From NCBI RefSeq assembly GCF_014203355.1, contig NZ_JACHIR010000001.1:5954038-6018037 (forward strand): DNA of 64,000 nt. Reading direction: 5' to 3'. The translations under genes and the position numbers were made by a program. This document shows positions 28,350-36,402 of this stretch, piece after piece (position 1 is the stretch's first letter; every line of letters begins with the position of its first letter). Below the pieces are notes generated by a model. It was not told the DNA's origin and ran no database searches. It saw only the letters and a program-made list of their open reading frames with translations. This DNA comes from Kutzneria kofuensis. Lineage in GTDB: Bacteria > Actinomycetota > Actinomycetes > Mycobacteriales > Pseudonocardiaceae.

Positions 28350-28904
28350 ATGCGCGAGAAGAGATCGATGTACACTCGGCTCGCCGCGCTGATCATCACC
28401 GTCGCGCTCACTCTTCCCACGGCGGCGTCCCGAGCCGACGCTCAGCCCTTAGGCGGACCCGCGGCATCCGCTCGGCAACCCCATACCTACACCTTCATCA
28501 TTGTGGCGCGGCACAGTGGGAAGTGCCTGGAGGTCTCGGACGCCAGCGTGGCCGATGGCGCGAACGTGGATCAGTGGACCTGTACAGGCAGCACCAACCA
28601 GCAGTGGTCCTTCTACTACGTCAACGACAACGAATACCTGATGGTTGCACGGCACAGTGGGAAGTGTCTGCAGGTCTCGGACGCCAGCGTGGCCGATGGC
28701 GCGAACGTGGACCAGTGGACCTGTGACGGCCGTGCCAACCAGCTGTGGTCCTTCTACCATGTCGGCAGCAACAACTACCTGGCGGTGGCGCGGCACAGTG
28801 GGAAGTGCCTGGAGGTCGCGGGAGCCAGTGTCGTGGATGGCGCGAACGTGGACCAGCGCACCTGTGATGGCAGTGCCAACCAGCAGTGGCGTCTCGGCTC
28901 CTGA
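28350..28904 (+). CDS. Secreted ricin-type beta-trefoil lectin
   Basis: 184 residues from ATG 28350, which has GGAGG 5 bases upstream. A signal peptide (basic start, hydrophobic LAALIITVALTLPTAASRA) precedes one RICIN domain made of three 47-residue repeats, each with ARHSGKCLEV and a QxW motif (NQQWSF, NQLWSF, NQQWRL). The complete three-fold trefoil suggests binding of galactose- or xylose-type polysaccharides outside the cell. There is no catalytic domain, so it is a stand-alone lectin. Repeats are also near-identical in DNA. Confidence 0.9.
   Translation: MREKRSMYTRLAALIITVALTLPTAASRADAQPLGGPAASARQPHTYTFIIVARHSGKCLEVSDASVADGANVDQWTCTGSTNQQWSFYYVNDNEYLMVARHSGKCLQVSDASVADGANVDQWTCDGRANQLWSFYHVGSNNYLAVARHSGKCLEVAGASVVDGANVDQRTCDGSANQQWRLGS
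28503..28904 (+). repeat. Three direct repeats, period 141 bp, inside the lectin gene
   Basis: Repeat starts at 28503, 28644 and 28785. Long blocks such as CGGCACAGTGGGAAGTG are identical between copies at DNA level, pointing to recent internal duplication or gene conversion. Confidence 0.85.
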
Positions 28905-29296
28905 TGGCTGTGCGAGCCATGCGCTGAGAACGTGTCTCATCACGAGTTCACCCGTCGCCCGAGGGTGAGGGACCGCGCCGGTGGATGACCGTTGCCGGCG
29001 AATCACTTCTGCGCGGGATGGAAGCAAAAGTGGCTCGCCTGATCGAGTGTGAGCGCATCATCCGGCGGGTCCGCGCGGAGCAGTTTCGGTTGGGTGTGAT
29101 CAGCGAACGGTCCGCGCACGCCATCGTCGATCCCATCCAGGGCTACGGCGATGAGTTGGCTCAGAAGGTCGTCGCCAAGACTTTGGAGACGGCCGAAGGT
29201 CGTTGCATGCAACAACTCCGGCGCTCGGTGCGGGGTCGCCCGCAGCGGGCGCCGGTTGGGTGGGGGGTGCGCGGCTGGGCTTCGGGGCGGGTGTTG
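28905..29296. other. Region with less biased base use; possible gene remnant
   Basis: 392 bases between the lectin and the kinase gene. A plus-strand frame from 28988 reads about 75 residues with a charged helical character (EAKVARLIECERIIRRVRAE) and third positions less GC-rich than in neighbouring genes, then runs without a stop into the antisense of the kinase gene. It may be the 5' remnant of a foreign gene. I found no ribosome site and do not call a CDS. A weak 6-bp hairpin follows the lectin stop. Confidence 0.35.
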
Positions 29297-29800
29297 CTAG
29301 GTGAGGCTGGCGAGGAGGCGGGTGTAGGTTTCCTCGACTTCGCCTTCGGCGACGGGGACGGGGCGGGTCCACGGGCGGGTGGCGATCAGGGCGGCCAGAC
29401 GGTCGTACATTGTGGACAGTTCCTGCGGGTCGGCGGCCTTGCTGGTATCGTCACGGGCTTGGAACCGTCGCAGGGAATTCTCCTTGGTGTCCAACAGGAC
29501 CACCTCGACGAAGTCGACGCCGACCTCGCGGGCCAGTGCCGCCAGCTGGTCGATGAACTCCGCCCGGGCCACGAACTGGGGCACGACGACGTCATGGCCG
29601 GCGAGCAGGTGGGTGCGGGCGGCCGACAAGGCCAGGGCCCGGGCCAACACGCCGGCGCGGGCGGCATCCTCCTGCCAGCGGCCGAGTTGCGCGCGCAGGA
29701 CGTCGATGTCGAGGTTCAGGGCCAACGGATGGTCGTCGACGTAGCGAGCGGCCACAGTGGACTTGCCGACGCCGGGCGGACCGTTGAGCAGCAACAGCAT
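29297..29800 (-). CDS. P-loop nucleotide/substrate kinase-like protein
   Basis: 167 residues. AAA_33/gluconokinase-like fold: Walker A GPPGVGKS at residues 7-14, NLDIDVLR after strand 2, and a lid region (TKENSLRRFQARDD) with arginines. Such proteins phosphorylate small molecules; the substrate cannot be assigned. ATG 29800 is directly next to the TGA of the upstream TAXI gene (TGAATG), so they form an operon. Confidence 0.8.
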   Translation of the reverse strand: MLLLLNGPPGVGKSTVAARYVDDHPLALNLDIDVLRAQLGRWQEDAARAGVLARALALSAARTHLLAGHDVVVPQFVARAEFIDQLAALAREVGVDFVEVVLLDTKENSLRRFQARDDTSKAADPQELSTMYDRLAALIATRPWTRPVPVAEGEVEETYTRLLASLT

Positions 29801-30745
29801 TCAGCGCTTCACGTCCCGGAACCAACCGGCGGCCCCGGGATGCAGGGGGACGATGCCGGTGGCTATGCCGGTGCGAACGTTGATGTGACTGGCCTCGGGA
29901 TGGCCCTTGGTGATGGCGGAGACCTCGGTGAACACGGTCTCGGTGACGATCCGGACGACATCGTCGCCGAGGTCGTTGCGGGTCAGCAGGAGATTGGGCA
30001 CGGCGACGGTGTCGCACGGGGGAACGCGGGCGTAGGTGGTGGTGGGAATGGTGGCGGGCACGTAGGGCCCGGGGTACTTGGCGGCCAGGGCGGCGGCCTC
30101 GGCCTTCAGGGTGACGAGGCGGATGTCGCGTTTGCCGGCGAGGTCGGTGATGGCGGGCGTGGGAATTCCGGTCAGGGTGAGCATGGCGTCGATGGAGCCG
30201 TCGGCCACGGCCTTGGCGCCGTCGGACTGGGTGAGCTGCACGCCGACCGGCTTGACGCCGGTCATCTCCAACAACCGGTCGGAGGTGAACCCGGTGCTCG
30301 AACCGGGTGCGCCCAGGGACACCCGCCGGCCGTCGATGTCGGCGAAGGACTGGATGGGCGAGTCGGCCAGCACGACGAGGTGCAGAAAACTGTCGTAGAC
30401 GCGGCCGACGGCGCTCAGGCCGACGGGAGCCTTGCCGGTGTTCTCCACGGCGTCGAGGGAGGCCAGCCCGAGCTGGCCGGTGCCGGCGGCGAGCAGCCGC
30501 AGGTTGTCCACAGAGGAACCGGTCGGCACGGCCTTCACGTCGGTGTGCGGCAGGCGGGGCCGAAGGGCGGACACCAGGGAGGCTCCGAGCTCCCGGAAGA
30601 CGGCGCCGGGCGGTCCGGTGAGCATGACCAGCTTGGCGAGGTCGGGCGCCTCGGGCCCGGAGCATGCCGCCGCCGCAGCGCCGACAGCCATGGGCGCGAC
30701 GCCCAGGGCGGCCAGCCCGCGCAGCAACGCCCGCCGGTCCAGCAT
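29801..30745 (-). CDS. TAXI-family TRAP transporter solute-binding lipoprotein
   Basis: 314 residues. The N-terminus has twin arginines (LDRRALLRG), a hydrophobic stretch and a lipobox AAAC, suggesting Tat export and lipid anchoring. Family features: LVMLTGPPGAVFRELGASL, TGSSVDNLRLL, GAPGSSTGFTSDRLLE, and the late PTTTYARVPPCDTVAVPN and LHPGAAGWF. TAXI proteins bind dicarboxylates or glutamate for fused TRAP permeases, but no TRAP permease gene is here; two dctA-like symporters lie divergently next to it. Confidence 0.88.
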   Translation of the reverse strand: MLDRRALLRGLAALGVAPMAVGAAAAACSGPEAPDLAKLVMLTGPPGAVFRELGASLVSALRPRLPHTDVKAVPTGSSVDNLRLLAAGTGQLGLASLDAVENTGKAPVGLSAVGRVYDSFLHLVVLADSPIQSFADIDGRRVSLGAPGSSTGFTSDRLLEMTGVKPVGVQLTQSDGAKAVADGSIDAMLTLTGIPTPAITDLAGKRDIRLVTLKAEAAALAAKYPGPYVPATIPTTTYARVPPCDTVAVPNLLLTRNDLGDDVVRIVTETVFTEVSAITKGHPEASHINVRTGIATGIVPLHPGAAGWFRDVKR

Positions 30746-30752
30746 GGCTGGA

Positions 30753-30758
30753 AGGGTA
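30753..30758 (-). promoter_or_regulatory. Putative -10 (TACCCT) for the TAXI gene, leaderless
   Basis: Minus-strand TACCCT ends 7 bases before the ATG at 30745; same hexamer as before hisD. Confidence 0.4.
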
Positions 30759-30865
30759 GTCGTCAACGTCAGGTGAACCCAAAGTTTCGCCGTGCAACCT
30801 TGCCGCACGGTAGTGGTGTGCGAAGTATCACGGCAATTCCCACTGACGGGTGAAGGAGTGAGGGC

Positions 30866-32185
30866 ATGTCGACGGCGACCACCGCCCGCAGACCGCTGTA
30901 CAAGCAGCTGTACTTCTGGGTGCTCGCGGCGATCGCGCTGGGCATCGTGTTCGGACTGGTCTTCCCGCACGAGGCCGCGGGCTCGAAGTGGCTGGCCGAC
31001 CTGTTCGTCAACCTGATCAAGGTCGTCACGGCCCCGGTCATCTTCCTGACCGTGGTGGTCGGCATCGCCAGCCTGGGCAACCTGGCCAGGGCGGGCGGTC
31101 TGGCCCTGCGCACCATCGGCTACTTCATCGTGATGACGATCATCGCGCTGGCCATCGGCCTGATCGTGGTGAACGTGCTGCAGCCGGGCCACGGCCTGAA
31201 CCTGCACATCGACCCGAAGGCGGCCGACAAGACCATCAAGGACGCCGGCGCGGCCGGTGAGGGCGTCACCGAGTTCATCCTCAGCCTGGTGCCCACGTCG
31301 TTCGTCGGCGCGTTCACCGGCGGCCAGCTGATCCAGGTCCTCGTGGTGGCGATCCTGGTCGCGATCGCGCTGTCGACCCTGGGCGAGCGCGGCAAGCCGA
31401 TCCTGCGGGCCTTCGAGTCGCTGTCCGCCCTGATGTTCGCCGTGATCAAGGCCGTCATGTACGTGGCCCCGATCGGCGCGTTCGGCGGCATCGCCTACAC
31501 GGTCGGCGCGTTCGGCAGCAAGATCCTGGGCAGCCTGGTCTTCCTGATGGCCGCGTTCTACCTGACCTGCGTCGTGTTCATCGTCGTCGTCCTGGGGCTG
31601 GTCGCCCGCTGGGTCGGCTTCAACCTGTTCAAGTTCCTCCGCTACATCTCCGACGAGCTGCTGATCGTGCTGGGCACCTCGTCCAGCGAGACGGTGCTGC
31701 CGCGGCTGATGACCAAGCTGGAGGCCGCCGGCGCGAGCCGCTCGGTCGTCGGCCTGACCATCCCCACCGGCTACTCGTTCAACCTGGACGGCACCTGCAT
31801 CTACCTGACCATGGGCGCGCTGTTCATCGCCCAGGCCACCGGCCACGACATCGGCCTGGCCACGCAGATCGGGCTGCTGCTGTTCATGCTGCTGTCCAGC
31901 AAGGGCGCGGCCGGGGTCACCGGCGCCGGCCTGGTCACGCTGGCCGCCTCGCTGCAGGCGTTCGGCACGGTCATCCCGGTCGTGGGCATCGCGCTGATCG
32001 TGGGTATCGACCGGTTCATGTCCGAGGCCCGCGCCATCACCAACGTGATCGGCAACGGTGTCGGCAGCCTCGTTGTCGCCCGCTGGCAGGGAGAACTGGA
32101 CAGGGACCGCCTGAAGCAGGTCCTGGACAACCCGTCCACGGTGGACGCGGAGCGGGACGCCGCCGAGTTGGTGGGCAAGCCGTAG
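30866..32185 (+). CDS. Dicarboxylate/cation symporter (DctA/GltP family), copy 1
   Basis: 439 residues, about eight membrane segments plus two re-entrant hairpins. Signatures: the serine-rich GTSSSETVLPRLM (hairpin 1), NLDGTCIYLT in helix 7, and SSKGAAGVTGAGLV (hairpin 2). It would import C4-dicarboxylates or glutamate with protons or sodium. ATG has AAGGAG 8 bases upstream. A close paralogue follows; three stem-loops separate them. Confidence 0.92.
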   Translation: MSTATTARRPLYKQLYFWVLAAIALGIVFGLVFPHEAAGSKWLADLFVNLIKVVTAPVIFLTVVVGIASLGNLARAGGLALRTIGYFIVMTIIALAIGLIVVNVLQPGHGLNLHIDPKAADKTIKDAGAAGEGVTEFILSLVPTSFVGAFTGGQLIQVLVVAILVAIALSTLGERGKPILRAFESLSALMFAVIKAVMYVAPIGAFGGIAYTVGAFGSKILGSLVFLMAAFYLTCVVFIVVVLGLVARWVGFNLFKFLRYISDELLIVLGTSSSETVLPRLMTKLEAAGASRSVVGLTIPTGYSFNLDGTCIYLTMGALFIAQATGHDIGLATQIGLLLFMLLSSKGAAGVTGAGLVTLAASLQAFGTVIPVVGIALIVGIDRFMSEARAITNVIGNGVGSLVVARWQGELDRDRLKQVLDNPSTVDAERDAAELVGKP

Positions 32186-32189
32186 CGAT

Positions 32190-32225
32190 CCGCCGCCGCG
32201 GCCGCCCCCGACGCGTGCCGCGGCG
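32190..32225 (+). terminator. 10-bp GC hairpin right after dctA copy 1
   Basis: GCCGCCGCGG and CCGCGGCGGC around 16 bases, beginning 5 bases after the TAG stop. Confidence 0.5.
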
Positions 32226-32262
32226 GCGTGATGCCGCGACGGTCCGGCCGGGCCGGAGCGGC

Positions 32263-32300
32263 GGCGTGGGTCGTGGTGTCCCGAGACCGCGACCCACGCC
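32263..32300 (+). terminator. 11-bp hairpin between the dctA copies
   Basis: GGCGTGGGTCG pairs with CGACCCACGCC; the 16-base loop can extend the stem. Confidence 0.45.
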
Positions 32301-32309
32301 TTCCACAGC

Positions 32310-32355
32310 GGATCGGCGCGCCGTCGACCCCCTCCTCCTTCCGGCGCGCCGATCC
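32310..32355 (+). terminator. 13-bp hairpin upstream of dctA copy 2
   Basis: GGATCGGCGCGCC pairs perfectly with GGCGCGCCGATCC across a pyrimidine-rich 20-base loop; 99 bases before the copy 2 start. Terminator or 5'-leader structure. Confidence 0.5.
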
Positions 32356-32454
32356 TTCCCCTTCCGCCGGCATCGGCGTTCGTACGGGTAACAGCGCGCC
32401 GCCGGGTGGTCTCCGGACGGGACCCCTGTCCCCGTCCGGGGCCATCCTCGCGTC

Positions 32455-33756
32455 ATGCGAAGGCTCTACCTCTGGGTGTTGACGGCCATCGCGCTGGGGG
32501 CCGTGTTCGGGTTGGCGTTCCCGAAGCAGGCCGCCGGCTCGAAATGGCTAGCGGACCTCTTCCTGAACCTGGTCAAGGTGGTCACCGCGCCGACTATCTT
32601 CCTGACCGTGGTGGTCGGCATCGCCGGGCTGGGCAGCCTGGCCAAGGCCGGCGGCCTCGCGGCGCGGGCGCTCGGCTACTTCATGGCCATGACGGCCGTG
32701 GCGCTGCTGCTGGGCCTGGTGGTGGGCAACGTGTTGCGGCCCGGCGACGGCCTCAACCTCGCCGCCGATCCCGCGCTGGCGGCGAACACCATCAAGTCCG
32801 CCGAGGCGACCAGCACCAGCATCACGGACTTCGTCCTCGGACTGGTGCCGACGTCGTTCGTCGGCGCGTTCACCGGCGGGCAGCCGATCCAGGTGCTGTT
32901 GATCGCCGTGCTGGTGGCGATCGCCCTGAGCGGACTCGGCGACCGGGCGAAGCCGGTGGTGCGGGCACTGGAGACGTTGGCACAGCTGATGTTCCAGCTG
33001 ATCAGGGTCATCATGTACGCGGCGCCGATCGGCGCGTTCGGCGGCATCGCCTACACGGTCGGCGCGTTCGGCGGGCGGGTGCTCGGCAACCTCGCGCTGC
33101 TGGTCGTCACGTTCTGGGTGACGTGCGTCGTGTTCGTGGTGGTGCTGCTCGGGCTGGTGGCGAAGCTGGCCGGCTTCACCATCTTCCGGCTCATTCGGTA
33201 CCTGTCCGACGAGATCCTCATCGTCGTCGGCACCTCGTCGAGCGAGACCGTGTTGCCGCGGCTGATGACCAAGCTGGAGAACGCCGGCGTGAGCCGGTCG
33301 GTGGTCGGCATGGTGGTGCCGGCCGGATATTCGTTCAACCTCGACGGGATCTGCATCTACCTCACCCTCGGCGCGCTGTTCATCGCGCAGGCCACCGGGC
33401 ACGAGGTCAGCCTGCCGACGCAGCTCGGCATGGTGGCGTTCATGCTGGTCTCCAGCAAGGGCGCGGCCGGCGTCACCGGGGCCGGCCTGATCACGCTGAC
33501 GGCGTCGTTGCAGGCCTTCGACAACCCGGCGATCCCGGTCGTGGGCATCGCGCTACTGGTCGGCGTCGACCGGTTCATGTCCGAGGCGCGGTCCACGATC
33601 AACGTGATCAGCAACGGCGTCGCCACCCTGTTCATCGCCCGCTGGCAGGGCGACCTGGACCGGAACCGGCTGCGTGAGGTGCTGACTCACCGCCGGCTGG
33701 GCGACACCACGAGGCTGCCGTCAGGAGCGGTCAGCACGGTCACCGACGCCGCGTAG
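32455..33756 (+). CDS. Dicarboxylate/cation symporter (DctA/GltP family), copy 2
   Basis: 433 residues and clearly a paralogue of the preceding gene: the same GTSSSETVLPRLM, NLDGICIYLT and SSKGAAGVTGAG blocks and the same WQG-LDR ending. The N-terminus begins directly with the first helix and lacks the 8-residue polar lead of copy 1. The coding end overlaps the convergent ABC ATPase gene by 70 bases, so its last 23 residues are read from DNA shared with the other strand. Confidence 0.92.
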   Translation: MRRLYLWVLTAIALGAVFGLAFPKQAAGSKWLADLFLNLVKVVTAPTIFLTVVVGIAGLGSLAKAGGLAARALGYFMAMTAVALLLGLVVGNVLRPGDGLNLAADPALAANTIKSAEATSTSITDFVLGLVPTSFVGAFTGGQPIQVLLIAVLVAIALSGLGDRAKPVVRALETLAQLMFQLIRVIMYAAPIGAFGGIAYTVGAFGGRVLGNLALLVVTFWVTCVVFVVVLLGLVAKLAGFTIFRLIRYLSDEILIVVGTSSSETVLPRLMTKLENAGVSRSVVGMVVPAGYSFNLDGICIYLTLGALFIAQATGHEVSLPTQLGMVAFMLVSSKGAAGVTGAGLITLTASLQAFDNPAIPVVGIALLVGVDRFMSEARSTINVISNGVATLFIARWQGDLDRNRLREVLTHRRLGDTTRLPSGAVSTVTDAA

Positions 33757-34460
33757 TGGCGGGAGAGGCGGTCGGCGGTCAGCACCTCGGCGGGGGTGCC
33801 GACCGCCGCCACCTCGCCGTTGTCGAGCAGCAGCACCCGGTCCGGATACTGCGCCGCCAGCGTGAGGTCGTGCAGGGTGCTGATCACCGTGGTGCCGTCG
33901 GCCTTGCGTAGCTGGTCGACGAGTTCCAGCAGCGACTGGGCGTGCCCGATGTCCAATCCGGTCGTCGGCTCGTCCAGCAGCAACACGCCGGCCTGCTGCG
34001 CCAGCACCCGGGCCAGCACCGCCCGCTGCCGCTCGCCGCCGGACAGTGTCCGAAGTGGACGGTTCGAGAGCCCGGCGAGATCCAACCGTCGCAGGGCGCC
34101 GGAGACGATCTCGAGATCGGAGTGCCCCTCCCGGCCCAGCGGCCCCAGGTGCGGGGTCCGGCCCAGCAGCACGTAGTCGGTGACGGTCAGGCCCTCCGGC
34201 AGCGACGGCGTCTGCGGTGCGTAGCCGATCAGCCGGGCCCGCTCGCGATGCCCGAGCGCCGCAACGGAACGGCCGCCGACGAGCACGTCGCCGGTGGCGG
34301 AGACCAGGCCGGCCACCGACTTCAGCAGCGTCGACTTGCCGGCGCCGTTCGGGCCGATGATCGCCAGCCAGCTGCCGGCCGGCACGTCCACGGTCACGTC
34401 CCGAACCACCGGGCGGCCCCGGTAGCCGGCGGTCACGGCGCTCAGCCGCAGCGCGGTCAC
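33687..34460 (-). CDS. ABC importer ATP-binding protein (FecE/BtuD type)
   Basis: 257 residues. Walker A GPNGAGKST (36-44), Q-loop in APQTPSLP, signature LSGGERQR, Walker B VLLLDEPTTGLD, switch HD in STLHDL. Energises import of an iron-siderophore, heme or cobalamin with the two following genes. GTG 34460 overlaps the permease stop by four bases. Third gene of the operon binding protein-permease-ATPase; its end overlaps dctA copy 2. Confidence 0.92.
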   Translation of the reverse strand: MTALRLSAVTAGYRGRPVVRDVTVDVPAGSWLAIIGPNGAGKSTLLKSVAGLVSATGDVLVGGRSVAALGHRERARLIGYAPQTPSLPEGLTVTDYVLLGRTPHLGPLGREGHSDLEIVSGALRRLDLAGLSNRPLRTLSGGERQRAVLARVLAQQAGVLLLDEPTTGLDIGHAQSLLELVDQLRKADGTTVISTLHDLTLAAQYPDRVLLLDNGEVAAVGTPAEVLTADRLSRHYAASVTVLTAPDGSLVVSPSRR

Positions 34461-35467
34461 GCCGGCCGCCGGCGCAGCACGAGAACGAAGAACGGCGCGC
34501 CGGTAAACGCGGTCACGACGCCGATCGGCAATTCCGCCGGGGCCAGCGCGGTCCGCGCGACGATGTCGGCGAGGATGAGGAAAATGGCCCCGCCGGCCAG
34601 CGACAAAGGAACGACAACGCGGTAGCTGGCCCCGAACAGCAACCGAATCACGTGCGGCACAACGATTCCCACGAATCCGATCAAGCCGCTCACCGATACC
34701 GCGGCGGCCGTCGCCAGCGACGCCGCGCCCAGCACGACCAGCCGCACCATCCCGGGCCGAACCCCGAGCGACGCGGCCTCCTCGTCGCCGAGCGTCAGCA
34801 CGTCCAGCAGTCCCGAACAGGTGCACAGCACGACCAGGGCGACCGCCAGATAGGGCAGGACCGTCAGCACCTGGCTCCATCCACCGGTGGACAGTCCACC
34901 CAGGATCCAGCCGTACACCTGTTGCAACGTAAGGGTGTTCAGCTGCTGCACGAAGGTCTGCACCGCCGTCAGGAATGACGCCACGGCAACCCCGGCCAGC
35001 AGCAGCGTGGCCGTGCCGGCGCCCGCGGACCGGCCGAGTCCCCAGGTCAGGGCCACGCCGCCGAGCGCGCCGACGAACGCCGCCGCCGGCAGGTACGCCG
35101 GGCCCGCCCCGGGAGCGAGCACGACGACGATCGTCACCACCATGCCCGCGCCGGCCGCGGCGCCGAGCAGATAGGGGTCGGCCAGGGGGTTGCGGAACAC
35201 CCCCTGGAACGTCGCCCCGGAACAGGCCAGCGCCGCCCCGACCAGGCCGGCGAGCACCACCCGCGGCATCCGCAGCTGCCACAGGATGGCCGACTCCTGC
35301 ACGCTCAGCGGCGAGACGCCGCCGGTCAGCTGCGCCCACACCTCGCCGAGCACCCGCTGCCAGCCGAGGTCGATCGCGCCCAGCAGCACCGCGCCGACGA
35401 CCACCGCGACCAGGAGGACCAGCACAACCAGCAGGTGCCAGCCGGCCAGTCGGGTCGGCTTGGCCAT
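34457..35467 (-). CDS. ABC importer permease (FecCD/BtuC type)
   Basis: 336 residues, about ten membrane helices. Family landmarks: LRMPRVVLAGLVGAALACSG, the GxFQGVFRNPLADPYLLG block, and the cytoplasmic coupling segment GLIGFVGIVVPHVIRLL. Only one permease gene is present, so it would work as a homodimer as BtuC does. Begins 5 bases after the binding-protein stop. Confidence 0.93.
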   Translation of the reverse strand: MAKPTRLAGWHLLVVLVLLVAVVVGAVLLGAIDLGWQRVLGEVWAQLTGGVSPLSVQESAILWQLRMPRVVLAGLVGAALACSGATFQGVFRNPLADPYLLGAAAGAGMVVTIVVVLAPGAGPAYLPAAAFVGALGGVALTWGLGRSAGAGTATLLLAGVAVASFLTAVQTFVQQLNTLTLQQVYGWILGGLSTGGWSQVLTVLPYLAVALVVLCTCSGLLDVLTLGDEEAASLGVRPGMVRLVVLGAASLATAAAVSVSGLIGFVGIVVPHVIRLLFGASYRVVVPLSLAGGAIFLILADIVARTALAPAELPIGVVTAFTGAPFFVLVLRRRPA

Positions 35468-35472
35468 CCTGG

Positions 35473-36402
35473 TCAGGAAGCCTTCTGCACGGCGGCCGCG
35501 ACGGCCTTCACCAGGTCGACCACGCGCGGCCCCCACCGGGAGGCGACGCTGTCGTCCAGCGCGACGACGTTGCCGTTGCGCACGGCGCGCAGCGTTCCCC
35601 AGCCCGGCCGCGCGGCGACGGTCGCGGCGCTCTGCTGGCAGCACGTGGTGTCGGCGAGGAAGATCAGGTTCGGGTCGGCGGCGATCACCTTCTCGGCCGA
35701 CAGCTGCGGATAGTTGCCCGCCCCGCCGAGACCGCCGCCGGCGCTGAGGTCGGCCACGTTGCGCAGCCCGAACAGGCCGTACACCTGGCCGACGAAGGTC
35801 TTCGACGTCACGGTGTAGCCGTCGGCGGACAGCTCGTGGAAGTAGCTCAGCGTCTTCTTCGGCGTCTTGGCGACGACGTCCGCGATCTGCGACTTCATGT
35901 CGTCGACCACGGTGTTCGCCTCGGCGGTGCGCCCGGTGGCCTTGCCCAGCAGCGTGATCTGCCCGTACGCGTCGTCCAGCGACGCGGCCGCCTTGAGCAG
36001 CAGCACCGGCACCTTCAGCTGCTCCAGCCCGGCGACGACGTTGTTGGTGTCGTCGTAGACGATCACCAGGTCCGGCTTCTTGGCGGCGATGGCCTCGACG
36101 TTCGGCTTGTACGCGTCGATGTCGCTGCGCGGCGCGGTCGCCGGGTAGTCCGACAGCTTGTCCACCGCCGTCACCTGCGGGCCGGCGCCGATCGCGAACA
36201 GGTCCTCGGTGCTGGCCGGGCTCAGCGACACGATGTGCGTCGGCTTCGCGGCGATGGTCACCGGCTTGCCACCCGATGGGGTGACGGTCACCGGGAACGA
36301 CGAGCTCGGCGCGGAGGTGGCCGCGGGCGGCTCGGTGTGCGTCGCGCAGCCGGCGAGCAGCAGGGCGGCCGTCACGACGAGGGCGGGCATTGTGCGGTTC
36401 AC
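35473..36402 (-). CDS. ABC importer substrate-binding lipoprotein (BtuF/FepB-like)
   Basis: 309 residues. Signal peptide with lipobox LAGC (lipid Cys about 19), then a helical-backbone metal-receptor type (PeripBP_2) domain: RIVSLSPASTEDLFAIGAG-like start (HIVSLSPASTE), SDYPATAP, KPDLVIVYDD, GYTVTSKTFVGQ. An unusual CC pair (DTTCCQQ) lies about residue 255. The ligand class is iron-siderophore, heme or cobalamin; no cobalamin riboswitch precedes the operon, and no siderophore genes adjoin. A CRP-like palindrome lies upstream. Confidence 0.9.
   Translation of the reverse strand: MNRTMPALVVTAALLLAGCATHTEPPAATSAPSSSFPVTVTPSGGKPVTIAAKPTHIVSLSPASTEDLFAIGAGPQVTAVDKLSDYPATAPRSDIDAYKPNVEAIAAKKPDLVIVYDDTNNVVAGLEQLKVPVLLLKAAASLDDAYGQITLLGKATGRTAEANTVVDDMKSQIADVVAKTPKKTLSYFHELSADGYTVTSKTFVGQVYGLFGLRNVADLSAGGGLGGAGNYPQLSAEKVIAADPNLIFLADTTCCQQSAATVAARPGWGTLRAVRNGNVVALDDSVASRWGPRVVDLVKAVAAAVQKAS

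Noticed and set aside
30504-30512. A further TTGTCCACA DnaA box inside the TAXI gene
   Set aside because: A single copy within coding sequence; expected by chance at this frequency, unlike the paired boxes before hisD.
28985-30853. A 622-codon plus-strand open frame over the kinase and TAXI genes
   Set aside because: Beyond the first 75 codons it is antisense to two genes with clear motifs; only the first part is kept as a possible remnant.
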